Part shown: piece after piece, positions 15,083 to 23,572 of the stretch
Position numbering within the stretch: the stretch's first letter is position 1
Layout of the letters: each line of letters starts with the position of its first letter
NCBI RefSeq assembly: GCF_001642795.1
Contig: NZ_LKEH01000030.1
Location: 99,813 to 147,829, forward strand
Reading direction: 5' to 3'
Source of the DNA: Pseudomonas viridiflava
Lineage (GTDB): Bacteria > Pseudomonadota > Gammaproteobacteria > Pseudomonadales > Pseudomonadaceae
DNA length: 48,017 nucleotides
Program-made: the position numbers and the translations under genes
Notes under the pieces: generated by a model
Seen by the model: the letters and a program-made list of their open reading frames with translations, nothing else
Databases searched by the model: none
Told to the model about the DNA's origin: nothing

Positions 15083-15820
15083 ATGCTGATTATCCCCGCT
15101 ATCGACCTTAAAGACGGTGCCTGCGTGCGCCTGCGTCAGGGCCGCATGGAAGATTCCACGGTGTTCTCCGATGATCCGGTGGCCATGGCCGCCAAGTGGG
15201 TCGAAGGTGGCTGCCGCCGTCTGCATCTGGTTGACCTCAACGGCGCGTTCGAAGGCCAGCCGGTCAACGGTGACGTGGTCACTGCCATCGCAAGGCGTTA
15301 CCCGAACCTGCCGATCCAGATCGGCGGCGGCATCCGTTCGCTGGAAACCATCGAGCACTACATCAAGGCGGGCGTGAGCTACGTGATCATCGGCACCAAG
15401 GCGGTCAAGGAGCCCGAGTTCGTGGCCGAAGCCTGCCGCGCGTTCCCTGGCAAGGTGATTGTCGGCCTGGACGCCAAGGACGGTTTCGTCGCGACTGACG
15501 GCTGGGCTGAAGTCAGCTCGGTGCAGGTCATCGACCTGGCCAAGCGCTTTGAAGCCGACGGCGTGTCGGCCATCGTGTACACCGACATCGCCAAAGACGG
15601 CATGATGCAGGGCTGCAACATCCCGTTCACCGCTGCACTGGCGGCGGCAACGCGGATTCCGGTCATCGCGTCGGGCGGCATCCATAACCTGGGTGATATC
15701 AAGGCGCTGCTTGATGCCAGGGCGCCGGGCATCATCGGTGCAATCACCGGTCGCGCCATCTACGAAGGCACGCTGGACGTCGCCGAGGCCCAGGCCTTGT
15801 GTGATCTGGAACAGCGCTGA
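15083..15820 (+). CDS. hisA: ProFAR isomerase (phosphoribosylformimino-5-aminoimidazole carboxamide ribotide isomerase)
   Basis: A 245-residue (beta/alpha)8 barrel for the Amadori rearrangement of ProFAR to PRFAR. The catalytic Asp8 is in IPAIDLKDG. Phosphate-binding segments GGGIRSLETI and ASGGIHNLGDI occupy the two half-barrels, and VYTDIAKDGM holds the second catalytic aspartate. The ATG at 15083 gives the standard N-terminus MLIIPAIDL; the frame's earlier opening at 15038 overlaps the DUF2164 gene. Confidence 0.97.
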   Translation: MLIIPAIDLKDGACVRLRQGRMEDSTVFSDDPVAMAAKWVEGGCRRLHLVDLNGAFEGQPVNGDVVTAIARRYPNLPIQIGGGIRSLETIEHYIKAGVSYVIIGTKAVKEPEFVAEACRAFPGKVIVGLDAKDGFVATDGWAEVSSVQVIDLAKRFEADGVSAIVYTDIAKDGMMQGCNIPFTAALAAATRIPVIASGGIHNLGDIKALLDARAPGIIGAITGRAIYEGTLDVAEAQALCDLEQR

Positions 15821-15855
15821 GTCTGCGCTGGTTCAATTAACCGGAGATTGATCCT

Positions 15856-16626
15856 GTGGCCCTAGCCAAACGCATCATCCCTTGCCTGGACGTCGACAAC
15901 GGTCGAGTGGTCAAGGGCGTCAAGTTCGAGAACATCCGCGACGCGGGTGATCCGGTGGAGATCGCTCGTCGCTACGATGAGCAGGGCGCCGACGAAATCA
16001 CCTTTCTGGACATCACCGCCAGCGTCGATGGCCGTGACACCACGCTGCACACCGTCGAGCGCATGGCCAGTCAGGTATTCATCCCGCTGACCGTGGGCGG
16101 CGGCGTGCGTACCGTGCAGGACATCCGCAACCTGCTCAACGCCGGTGCCGACAAGGTATCGATCAACACCGCTGCTGTGTTCAACCCGGAGTTCGTCGGC
16201 GAAGCCGCTGCGCGTTTCGGTTCGCAGTGCATCGTGGTCGCCATCGACGCCAAGAAGGTTTCCGGACCGGGTGAAACGCCGCGCTGGGAAATCTTCACCC
16301 ACGGCGGCCGCAAGCCGACCGGGCTGGACGCTGTGGTCTGGGCGAAGAAGATGGAAGAGCTGGGTGCAGGCGAAATCCTGCTGACCAGCATGGACCAGGA
16401 TGGCATGAAGAACGGCTTCGACCTGGGCGTCACCCGCGCCATCAGTGATGCGCTGGGCATTCCGGTGATCGCCTCGGGCGGTGTCGGCAATCTGGAGCAT
16501 CTGGCTGCTGGCGTGCTGGAAGGCCACGCCAGTGCCGTACTGGCCGCGAGTATTTTCCACTTCGGTGAATACACGGTGCCTGAAGCCAAGGCTTACATGA
16601 CCAGCTGCGGTATCGTCATGCGCTGA
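15856..16626 (+). CDS. hisF: Imidazole glycerol phosphate synthase, cyclase subunit
   Basis: A 256-residue (beta/alpha)8 barrel that makes IGP and AICAR from PRFAR and HisH-derived ammonia. The catalytic aspartates are Asp12 (PCLDVDNGRVVKG) and Asp131 (VAIDAKK). TSMDQDGMKNGF and ASGGVGN are the phosphate-binding parts. Translation starts at GTG (15856), with CGGAG 10 bp upstream. It is last in the cluster and is followed by a terminator; hisI/hisE are not here, as is usual in Pseudomonas. Confidence 0.97.
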   Translation: MALAKRIIPCLDVDNGRVVKGVKFENIRDAGDPVEIARRYDEQGADEITFLDITASVDGRDTTLHTVERMASQVFIPLTVGGGVRTVQDIRNLLNAGADKVSINTAAVFNPEFVGEAAARFGSQCIVVAIDAKKVSGPGETPRWEIFTHGGRKPTGLDAVVWAKKMEELGAGEILLTSMDQDGMKNGFDLGVTRAISDALGIPVIASGGVGNLEHLAAGVLEGHASAVLAASIFHFGEYTVPEAKAYMTSCGIVMR

Positions 16627-16643
16627 GTTGTTGTGCATGAAGC

Positions 16644-16692
16644 GAGCGCTGTTGTTTCAAGCCTCCGGGTTTGAGAGAGCAGCGCTCTTTTT
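16644..16692 (+). terminator. Terminator of the his cluster
   Basis: GAGCGCTG (16644-16651) pairs with CAGCGCTC (16680-16687) around a long loop and is followed by TTTTT. It is 17 bp past the hisF stop. Confidence 0.75.
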
Positions 16693-16815
16693 CGTTTGGC
16701 ACCCTGCTTTTGCTTCTGACTTATTGCCTGGAAGCGACATCCAATAGCACCGGGCTAGACACTGCCGCAGGTTCACGGCACTCTGCCTCAGTCGTTCAAG
16801 ATCGAGTGCCGGAAC

Positions 16816-17571
16816 ATGCTCAAACGTCTTTTTCTCGCACTGGTCGGAGCAGGGGTTCTGCTCAGCGAGGTCGCCCGGGCTGGCGTTTCGTCGGGATACT
16901 CCATGGTTCTGCTGACCGAAAACTACCCGCCTTACAACATGGCTGCAGATGGCAAGAATTTCGCTCAGGACAGCAACATCAATGGCATCGCCGTGGATGT
17001 GGTTCGCGAAATGTTCAAGCGTGCCGGTGTCGGTTACAACCTCACCCTGCGCTTTCCCTGGGAGCGTGTGTACAAGCTTGCGCTGGAGAAGCACGGCTAT
17101 GGCGTGTTCTCTACGGTGCGTACGCCGGAGCGGGAAAACCTCTTCAAGTGGGTAGGACCCATCGGGCCGGTGGACTGGGTCCTGCTGGCACCGGCGAACA
17201 GCACGGTTGCGCTGTCGAGTCTGGAGCAGGCCCGGGGTTATCGGATTGGCGCCTACAAGGGCGATGCGGTCGCCGAGCATCTGGCGCTCCAGGGGCTGGA
17301 TCCGGTGGTGATGCTGCGCGATCAGGACAACGCTCGAAAACTGGTCAACGGGCAGATTGATCTGTGGGCAACGGCTGATCCTGTAGGGCTTTATCTGGCC
17401 AAGCAGGAAGGCATCACCGATCTCAAGACCGTGCTGCGTTTCCATACCGCCGAGCTGTATCTGGCCTTGAACAAGGACACGCCGCAGGACGTAGTGGATC
17501 GCCTGCAGGCCGCGCTGGATAAGATGCGCGACGAAGGACAGTTGAAGAAAATCAACGACCGTTACCTGTAA
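16816..17571 (+). CDS. Periplasmic amino-acid-type solute-binding protein (SBP family 3)
   Basis: A 251-residue secreted binding protein with a signal peptide at about residues 1-22 (MLKRLFLALVGAGVLLSEVARA). The mature fold is the bilobed type II family: YPPYNM near the start, then NGIAVDVVREMFKRAG, the hinge segment YRIGAYKGDAVAEHL, and the closing helix LQAALDKMRDEGQL. Such proteins deliver polar amino acids to ABC permeases or act as sensors. No permease or ATPase gene is adjacent, so it is an orphan; ligand unknown. It converges with yibQ, with two bases between the stop codons. Confidence 0.85.
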   Translation: MLKRLFLALVGAGVLLSEVARAGVSSGYSMVLLTENYPPYNMAADGKNFAQDSNINGIAVDVVREMFKRAGVGYNLTLRFPWERVYKLALEKHGYGVFSTVRTPERENLFKWVGPIGPVDWVLLAPANSTVALSSLEQARGYRIGAYKGDAVAEHLALQGLDPVVMLRDQDNARKLVNGQIDLWATADPVGLYLAKQEGITDLKTVLRFHTAELYLALNKDTPQDVVDRLQAALDKMRDEGQLKKINDRYL

Positions 17572-17573
17572 AC

Positions 17574-18356
17574 CTAGCGATAGGTTCCGTCTTTGCCATG
17601 ACCGGCCATGGCCTTGTTGCCACGCTGGCTGATCATCTCGCGCAATTCGATCCACTCGATGCCCTGAGCTTTCAGTTTGGGCAGTTCGCGCTCAAGCACG
17701 TCCAGCGTGACAGGGTAGGGATGACCAATCACCACCGCCGAGCCCTGCTTTTGCGCCAGCTTGATTGCCGTCTGTAGCTGCCGGGTTATGGCCTCGGCCG
17801 TGCGCTCATCGTCGAGAAATACATCGCGGGACACGCTGGCCAGACCGATGCGTTGCGCCTGGGCGGCGGCGACGGTCTTGGCGCTGGTGCGGCTGTCGAC
17901 GAAGAACATATGCCGACGCTGCAACTCTTTCATCAACCACGCCATGGCAACCGGCTCTGCGGTCATGCGGCTGCCCATGTGGTTGTTGATGCCTGCTGCG
18001 TACGGCACCTTGAGCAGTGCGGCGTTCAGGCGGCTTTCAAGTTCCGGCAACGGCAGTTCAGGGTGCCACGCATAAGGCCCGGTCGCCGGGTCCATGGGCA
18101 TGTGCAGCATCACGGTCTTGCGCGCGCGATGCGCCTGTCTGGCGAATTCGGTGGCGTGGGGTGTGTCGGGCATGATCGCCAGCGTGACCGGGCCGGGAAG
18201 GGCGAGCGTACGGCTGTCGCGCTCGGGGTTCTGGCCCAGGTCATCGATGATCAGGCTGAGGTAGGCTTTGGCCGGTTTTGCACTGGTCTCGACTGGCGCC
18301 GCATGAGCAGCGCCAGTGATCGAGAATGCCAACAGCAGAAGGCTGAGAATACGCAT
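17574..18356 (-). CDS. yibQ: Divergent polysaccharide deacetylase family protein (YibQ)
   Basis: A 260-residue secreted protein. The signal peptide is about residues 1-19 (MRILSLLLLAFSITGAAHA). The mature domain has the NodB-like but divergent fold of the YibQ/DUF610 group: LSLIIDDLGQN at the first strand, VMLHMPMDP, GINNHMGSRMT, FFVDSRTSA, and VIGHPYPVTL near the end. Catalytic activity has not been shown for the family as far as I know. It ends the leftward gpmI-envC-ctpA-yibQ run, three bases after ctpA. Position next to envC suggests an envelope or peptidoglycan role. Confidence 0.9.
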   Translation of the reverse strand: MRILSLLLLAFSITGAAHAAPVETSAKPAKAYLSLIIDDLGQNPERDSRTLALPGPVTLAIMPDTPHATEFARQAHRARKTVMLHMPMDPATGPYAWHPELPLPELESRLNAALLKVPYAAGINNHMGSRMTAEPVAMAWLMKELQRRHMFFVDSRTSAKTVAAAQAQRIGLASVSRDVFLDDERTAEAITRQLQTAIKLAQKQGSAVVIGHPYPVTLDVLERELPKLKAQGIEWIELREMISQRGNKAMAGHGKDGTYR

Positions 18357-18359
18357 CCA

Positions 18360-19691
18360 TCAGTTGCCGCGCGTAATACTCAATCCCTTGAGCAGGCTGA
18401 GCGCCTGACTGAGCTGGAAGTCATCGTCCTGCGGACGCGCCTTGGCTGCCGCGCCGCCCTTGAGGGTCGGTTTGTCCGCGCCGCCGTTGCCGTTACCCAG
18501 GTGACCGAGCAGGTCGGCTTCCTTGTAGTTCTCGCCATCGGCTTCATTGGTGACCTTGGCGCGACGCACCACGATGTCAGGGTTGATGCCCTGTGCCTGA
18601 ATCGAGCGACCGTTTGGCGTGTAATACAGCGCCGTGGTGATCTTCAGTGCACGGTCATTGTTCAGCGGCAGTACGGTTTGCACCGAGCCTTTGCCGAAAC
18701 TGTCGGTGCCCATCAGGATGCCGCGTTTCTGGTCCTGCAACGCACCGGCGACGATTTCCGACGCCGAGGCACTGCCGCCGTTGATCAGCACCACCAGAGG
18801 CACGCCTTCGCTGGCGTCTGCCGGGTCTGCCGAGAAACGCAGCTCGGAGTTGGCGATACGGCCTTTGGTGTAGACGATCAGGCCCTTGGTGAGGAAGTGG
18901 TCCGCCACCTGCACAGCGGACTGCAATACGCCGCCAGGGTTGTTGCGCAGGTCCAGAATCAGCCCGCTCATCTTCTTGCCGTTGTCCTTGCGCAGCTTGG
19001 CCAGCGCCTTGCCCACTTCGTCGCCGGTCTTGACCTGGAACTGGGTGATGCGAATGTAGCCGTAGCCGTTCTCCAGCATCTGCGCCTTGACGCTCTTGAC
19101 CTGAATGGTCGCGCGCGCCAGCGTCACGTCGAACGGCGTGCCGCCGTCGCGTACCAGCGTCAGGGTGATTTTCTCGCCGATCTTGCCGCGCATCTTGTCG
19201 ACCGCTTCCTGCATGGTCTGACCCTGCGTCGGCGCGCCGTTGATCTTCACGATCAGGTCGCCGGCTTCGATGCCCGCCTTGGAGGCCGGGGTGTCGTCGA
19301 TAGGCGAGACCACTTTGACCAGGCCGTCTTCCACACCGACTTCGATGCCCAGGCCGCCGAATTCACCACTGGTGCTTTCCTGCAGCTCCTGGAAATCCTC
19401 CGGGCCGAGGTAGGCGGAGTGCGGGTCGAGGTTGCTGAGCATGCCCTTGATGGCGTTTTCCAGCAGGGTCTTGTCATCCACCGGCTCTACGTAGGCGGCC
19501 TTGACCCGATCCATGACCTCGGCAAACGTGCGCAGCTCTTCGAGCGGCAGCGGCGGCTTGGCGTTGGCATTGGCCGGAGCGACTGCTGCTGTCGGAGCTG
19601 GCGTGGTCTTTTCGGCAGCTTGCGCCAGCGGCGCGCCGATAACGATGGCAATCGCCATGGCCAGCGAGGTGAGGCGGGACAAATGCAGCAT
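18360..19691 (-). CDS. ctpA: Carboxyl-terminal processing protease (S41 family, CtpA-type)
   Basis: A 443-residue periplasmic serine protease. The signal peptide is about residues 1-26 (ending PLAQAA), followed by an Ala/Pro-rich linker. A PDZ domain is at about 105-185 (FGGLGIEVGV, PASKAGIEAGD). The S41 catalytic core follows with Ser309 in GGSASASEI, Lys334 and Gln338 in SFGKGSVQ. This is the same spacing as B. subtilis CtpB. In P. aeruginosa, CtpA with an outer-membrane lipoprotein partner degrades peptidoglycan crosslink hydrolases, consistent with its place between envC and yibQ. The C-terminal tail is low complexity (GNGNGGADKPTLKGG). Confidence 0.95.
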   Translation of the reverse strand: MLHLSRLTSLAMAIAIVIGAPLAQAAEKTTPAPTAAVAPANANAKPPLPLEELRTFAEVMDRVKAAYVEPVDDKTLLENAIKGMLSNLDPHSAYLGPEDFQELQESTSGEFGGLGIEVGVEDGLVKVVSPIDDTPASKAGIEAGDLIVKINGAPTQGQTMQEAVDKMRGKIGEKITLTLVRDGGTPFDVTLARATIQVKSVKAQMLENGYGYIRITQFQVKTGDEVGKALAKLRKDNGKKMSGLILDLRNNPGGVLQSAVQVADHFLTKGLIVYTKGRIANSELRFSADPADASEGVPLVVLINGGSASASEIVAGALQDQKRGILMGTDSFGKGSVQTVLPLNNDRALKITTALYYTPNGRSIQAQGINPDIVVRRAKVTNEADGENYKEADLLGHLGNGNGGADKPTLKGGAAAKARPQDDDFQLSQALSLLKGLSITRGN

Positions 19692-19724
19692 GTCTAACGA
19701 GCTCCTACTGATATTGGCGCCGAC

Positions 19725-21035
19725 TTATCCTTGAGTGCGGCACCATTGGGCTGGATCGCTTGGGCGACCCTGCTGACGAATAGCAAAGTACAACGCTGAT
19801 GTGTCCTGACCGCCGCTGTTGCCTACGGTGGAAATCGCTTCACCGGCTTTTACGATATCGCCTGCCGACTTGAGCAGGCTCTGATTGTGTCCGTACAGAC
19901 TCAAATAGCCATTACCATGGTCGAGAATGACCAGAAGCCCGGCGCCGCGCAACCAGTCAGCGAAAACCACTCGCCCTCCGTGTACGGCATGTACCTGACT
20001 TCCGGCCGAAGCGCTGATCATGACGCCGTCCCATTTGGTCCGCTCGTCATCACCGCGCGCTTCACCAAAGCGTGCAAGCAATCGACCATCGATGGGCCAT
20101 GGAAGTTTTCCCTTGGCCTCTGCAAAAGGTCCGCCATACGAAACACCGGCACTTGAAACCAGCGCGCCGGGGCTTTTGACCGGACGGCGCGGAGCGGGTT
20201 CATCGTCGGTTTTACCGCTGTTGCGGGCGACGGCCTCGGCTTCACGTTGACGCTTCTCTTCTGCTTCCTTTGCCGCCAACAGGGCCTTCTGGCGTGCTTC
20301 TTCGGCTTCGCGGGCCTGTCGGGCCAGCGTCTCTTCAATGGTCTTCAGGACCTTGGCCAGATCGGCCTGGTCCTGCTGACGGGCCTGCAACTTCTGGTCG
20401 CGGGCCTTGTAGTCCTGATTAAGTTTAGCCAACGCCTGCTGACGTTCCTGGCGAACCTTGGCCAATTCTTCTGTCTGGCTGTCGAGGTTGCTCTTCTGAA
20501 CCAGCAACTGCGCCTGCTGCAGGTCGATATCTTTGCCAACATTGGCCAGCTGACGCAGGGTTTCATTGAAGTTGCGTAGCTGCTCCAGGCGCGCCTGGCT
20601 CAGGTAGTCGTAATAGGTAAGGGTGCGGGCGAATTTTTCAGGGTGTTGCTGGTTGAGCAACAGCTTGAGGTATTCCTGGCGGCCACTCTGGTAAGCGGCG
20701 CGGGCCTGAATGGCGATTAGGCGTTGCTGTTCAACCTTGGCGCTATTCAGTTTTTTTTTCTCACCGTCGAGCTTCGTCAGCTCGGCTTCGGTCTTTTTTA
20801 GTTCCTTTTGCAGGACCTCGACCTGCTTTTCCAGCTTGCCCATTTCCGTTTCGGTGGTGCGCAGGTCCTTCTGGACGCCTGTGCGTTCTTCCTGAACCTG
20901 TTTCAGGACTTTTTGCAGCTCAGCGACATCCTGACGCGCAGCGTCTATCTGTTTTTGGGTTTGCGCACGCTCGTCTTCGGCAAATGCCGGATTGAGCAGG
21001 CAGATCAGAACAAGGGCGATCAAGGCGCGAAGCAT
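19725..21035 (-). CDS. envC: Murein hydrolase activator EnvC (degenerate LytM)
   Basis: A 436-residue periplasmic protein. The signal peptide is about residues 1-18 (MLRALIALVLICLLNPAFA). Long coiled coils run over about 22-240 and 255-300 (EEARQKALLAAKEAEEKRQ). A C-terminal LytM/M23 domain spans about 330-432. Zinc ligands are missing: the first motif reads WDGVMISA rather than H-x3-D, and the HxH position reads YFAIR. It is therefore an activator of amidases such as AmiB, not an enzyme, as in E. coli. Starting at 21035 gives a clean signal peptide; the frame opens 36 codons earlier. A run of nine A residues in the coding strand lies at 20751-20759. Confidence 0.93.
   Translation of the reverse strand: MLRALIALVLICLLNPAFAEDERAQTQKQIDAARQDVAELQKVLKQVQEERTGVQKDLRTTETEMGKLEKQVEVLQKELKKTEAELTKLDGEKKKLNSAKVEQQRLIAIQARAAYQSGRQEYLKLLLNQQHPEKFARTLTYYDYLSQARLEQLRNFNETLRQLANVGKDIDLQQAQLLVQKSNLDSQTEELAKVRQERQQALAKLNQDYKARDQKLQARQQDQADLAKVLKTIEETLARQAREAEEARQKALLAAKEAEEKRQREAEAVARNSGKTDDEPAPRRPVKSPGALVSSAGVSYGGPFAEAKGKLPWPIDGRLLARFGEARGDDERTKWDGVMISASAGSQVHAVHGGRVVFADWLRGAGLLVILDHGNGYLSLYGHNQSLLKSAGDIVKAGEAISTVGNSGGQDTSALYFAIRQQGRPSDPAQWCRTQG
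20751..20759 (-). other. A9 homopolymer inside envC
   Basis: Nine consecutive T residues on the plus strand (nine A in the mRNA sense) encode the E-KKK-L segment of the EnvC coiled coil, upstream of the LytM domain. This is long enough for RNA polymerase or replication slippage in some bacteria. The sequence as given is in frame. Confidence 0.6.
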
Positions 21036-21144
21036 GAGGGTGGGCGATACCGAGGAATTGTGAGAAAAAGTGTCAGGCCTAGTATGCCCGGCATGGGGTA
21101 CAAAAAAAACGCCCCGGTCGTACTGCTTTGGGGCCTGTAACACA

Positions 21145-21182
21145 AAAAACCGGCACCGCCTGATGGCCTTGTGCCGGTTTTT
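21145..21182 (-). terminator. Terminator between gpmI and envC
   Basis: AAAAACCGGCAC and GTGCCGGTTTTT pair around a 14-nt loop, with T residues on both sides. It falls just past the gpmI stop at 21189, so envC-ctpA-yibQ may need its own promoter or read-through. Confidence 0.85.
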
Positions 21183-21188
21183 AGCCGA

Positions 21189-22721
21189 TTACTCGTTCAC
21201 AAGGATCGAGTGACCCGTCATTTCCTGCGGTTTCTCCATGCCCAGCAGGTGCAGCATGGTTGGCGCGACATCGGCCAGCACACCGCCCTCGCGGACTTTC
21301 AACTGGCGTTTGCCGACATACACGAACGGTACGGGCTCGGACGTGTGCGCGGTGTGAGCCTGACCGGTGTGATCATCGGTCATCTGCTCGACGTTGCCGT
21401 GGTCCGCAGTGATCAGTGCTTCGCCACCGACCTTTTCCAGCGCTTCAGTGATGCGGCCGACACAGACGTCCAGGCACTCAACGGCCTTGATCGCTGCTTC
21501 CATAATGCCGCTGTGGCCGACCATGTCGCCGTTGGCGTAGTTGACGACGATCACGTCATAGCGCTGATGCTCGATGGCATCGACGATTTTGTCGGTCACT
21601 TCCGGCGCGCTCATTTCCGGCTGCAGGTCGTAGGTGGCCACTTTCGGCGACGGAATCAGGATGCGCTCTTCGCCCGGGAACGGTTCTTCACGACCGCCGG
21701 AAAAGAAGAAGGTCACGTGAGCGTATTTCTCGGTCTCGGCGATGCGCAGTTGCGTCTTGCCGTTGTTGGCCAGGTATTCGCCCAGCACATTCGTCAGGCT
21801 GCCTGCGGCAAACGCGGACGGCGCAGGAATGCTGGCGGCGTACTGAGTCAGCATCACGTAGTTGACCTTCGGCTGGCGGGCGCGCTCGAAGTCCTTGAAA
21901 TCGTCTTCGACGAACACGCGGGTCAGCTCGCGGGCGCGGTCGGCACGGAAATTCATGAACACCACGGCGTCGCCGTCTTCGACTTTTGCCGGCTCACCAA
22001 TGCGCGTGGCTTTGACGAACTCGTCGTTTTCATCACGGGCGTAGGCGGCTTCAAGCCCGGCCACGCCGCTGTCTGCGTGGAATTCGGCGGCGCTGTCGAC
22101 AATCAGGTTGTAAGCGCTGGAGACGCGGTCCCAACGGTTGTCACGGTCCATGGCGAAATAGCGGCCGACGATCGTGGCGGTGCGGCCCTTGCCTAGGCGG
22201 GCGAAGGTTTCATCCATCAGCTCAAGGGATTTCTTCGCGCTGCGCGGTGGCGTGTCGCGGCCATCGAGGAACGCGTGCAGGTAGATCTTTTCGGCGCCAC
22301 GTTTCACGGCCAGTTCGGCCATGGCGACCAGGTGGTCCTGGTGGCTGTGAACGCCGCCATCGGACAGCAGGCCCATGATGTGTACGGCCTTGCCCGCGGC
22401 AACCGCCTTGTCCACGGCGGCGCAGATGGTCGGGTTCTCGAAGAACTCGCCGTCGCGAATCGCCTTGGTCACTCGAGTGAAATCCTGATACACCACGCGC
22501 CCGGCCCCCAGGTTCATGTGGCCGACTTCAGAATTGCCCATCTGCCCGTCCGGCAGACCGACATCCATGCCGGAGCCTGAAATCAGGCCGTTGGGCATGG
22601 TCTTGTAGAGGCGATCCATGACTGGCATCTTCGCAGCTAGGATAGCGTTGCCTTCACGGTGTTCGCTGTGTCCGAAGCCGTCCAGGATGATAAGGACCAG
22701 AGGTTTTGGGGTGGCAGTCAT
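21189..22721 (-). CDS. gpmI: 2,3-bisphosphoglycerate-independent phosphoglycerate mutase
   Basis: A 510-residue Mn-dependent glycolytic enzyme interconverting 3- and 2-phosphoglycerate. The alkaline-phosphatase-like domain has the metal-binding Asp14 (LDGFG) and the catalytic Ser64 in GQMGNSEVGHMNLGAGR. The phosphotransferase insert contains LLSDGGVHSHQDH and DGRDTPP. The C-terminal metal motif is TADHGNVEQM. The start at 22721 (MTATPKPLVLIILDG) matches family length; the frame's earlier opening at 22784 adds 21 unrelated residues. It is divergent from yibN-grxC-secB. Confidence 0.97.
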   Translation of the reverse strand: MTATPKPLVLIILDGFGHSEHREGNAILAAKMPVMDRLYKTMPNGLISGSGMDVGLPDGQMGNSEVGHMNLGAGRVVYQDFTRVTKAIRDGEFFENPTICAAVDKAVAAGKAVHIMGLLSDGGVHSHQDHLVAMAELAVKRGAEKIYLHAFLDGRDTPPRSAKKSLELMDETFARLGKGRTATIVGRYFAMDRDNRWDRVSSAYNLIVDSAAEFHADSGVAGLEAAYARDENDEFVKATRIGEPAKVEDGDAVVFMNFRADRARELTRVFVEDDFKDFERARQPKVNYVMLTQYAASIPAPSAFAAGSLTNVLGEYLANNGKTQLRIAETEKYAHVTFFFSGGREEPFPGEERILIPSPKVATYDLQPEMSAPEVTDKIVDAIEHQRYDVIVVNYANGDMVGHSGIMEAAIKAVECLDVCVGRITEALEKVGGEALITADHGNVEQMTDDHTGQAHTAHTSEPVPFVYVGKRQLKVREGGVLADVAPTMLHLLGMEKPQEMTGHSILVNE

Positions 22722-22807
22722 AGAACCCACTCGAGGCTGGTTGGAATAAAGAACAAGGGATCGGCATTTTAAGGACAAGTTCAAACGGCGTCACTGCCGT
22801 ACGGACT

Positions 22808-22835
22808 TTGGCCGACCTTGGGTGCTGTGTATACT
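22808..22835 (+). promoter_or_regulatory. Candidate promoter of yibN-grxC-secB
   Basis: TTGGCC (22808-22813) and TATACT (22830-22835) are 16 bp apart, 31 bp before the yibN start. The -10 is good and the -35 matches only in part. Confidence 0.5.
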
Positions 22836-22866
22836 GGCCGACATTTTAACGCCCTGGAACCTACCG

Positions 22867-23280
22867 ATGGTTGCTCATCTGCTTGAATTCGCTACTAACC
22901 ACTATTTGATCACCGGTGCCTTCGTCATTCTGTTGGGACTGCTGATCGCTTACGAACTGAGCAAAGGCGGCGCGAGCCTGAGCACGCGCGAGCTGACCGC
23001 ACTGGTCAACAGCGACCAGGGCGTGGTCATCGACGTGCGCTCCAAGAAGGATTTCGCCAACGGCCACATCGTCGGCTCCCTGAACTTTCCGCAGGACAAA
23101 GTGCTGACCCGCACCGCAGAACTGCAGAAATACAAGGACAAGACGTTGATCATCGTCGATGCAATGGGGCAGCATGCTGGCAGCACCGCCCGCGAGCTGC
23201 TCAAGACCGGCTTCAAGGCGGCCAAGCTGTCCGGCGGTATCTCGACCTGGCGCGGCGACAATCTCCCACTGGTGAAATGA
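22867..23280 (+). CDS. yibN: Membrane-anchored rhodanese-like protein (YibN), no catalytic Cys
   Basis: A 137-residue protein with one N-terminal membrane helix (about residues 11-29, YLITGAFVILLGLLIAYEL) and a rhodanese domain (about 38-135: VVIDVRSKKDFANGHIVGSLNFP, then the C-terminal WRGDNLP). Where active rhodaneses carry the catalytic Cys loop, this reads IVDAMGQHAGSTARELL, with no Cys; indeed the whole protein has none. Sulfurtransferase activity is therefore unlikely. It overlaps grxC by 4 nt (ATGA). The order yibN-grxC-secB is conserved from E. coli. Confidence 0.93.
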   Translation: MVAHLLEFATNHYLITGAFVILLGLLIAYELSKGGASLSTRELTALVNSDQGVVIDVRSKKDFANGHIVGSLNFPQDKVLTRTAELQKYKDKTLIIVDAMGQHAGSTARELLKTGFKAAKLSGGISTWRGDNLPLVK

Positions 23281-23534
23281 AAATGGCTCAAGTCATCGTC
23301 TATTCCAGCGACTACTGCCCGTATTGCATACGGGCCAAGCAGTTGTTGCAGAGCAAGAGTGTGGCCTTCGAGGAAATCAGGGTCGATGGCAAGCCGCAGA
23401 TTCGTGCCGAGATGACCAAAAAGGCCGGTCGTACTTCGGTACCCCAGATCTGGATCGGCTCGACCCACGTGGGCGGCTGTGATGATCTGTTCGCTCTGGA
23501 ACGCGCCGGCAAGCTCGATGCGCTGCTCGGCTGA
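23277..23534 (+). CDS. grxC: Glutaredoxin 3
   Basis: An 85-residue dithiol glutaredoxin (83 if translation starts at the ATG at 23283). The active site is CPYC in SSDYCPYCIRAKQ, the cis-Pro segment is RTSVPQIWIG, and the GSH-binding THVGGCDDL motif follows. It reduces disulfides with glutathione. It is translationally coupled to yibN and followed 38 bp later by secB. Confidence 0.96.
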   Translation: MKMAQVIVYSSDYCPYCIRAKQLLQSKSVAFEEIRVDGKPQIRAEMTKKAGRTSVPQIWIGSTHVGGCDDLFALERAGKLDALLG

Positions 23535-23572
23535 TTCCCCTATTTAACCGCCCCATTTGAGAAGGATCCGAA

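Noticed and set aside
17853..19697. Long plus-strand open frame (614 codons) opposite yibQ and ctpA
   Set aside because: It crosses two well-supported minus-strand genes and has no recognisable protein features; a codon-bias shadow.
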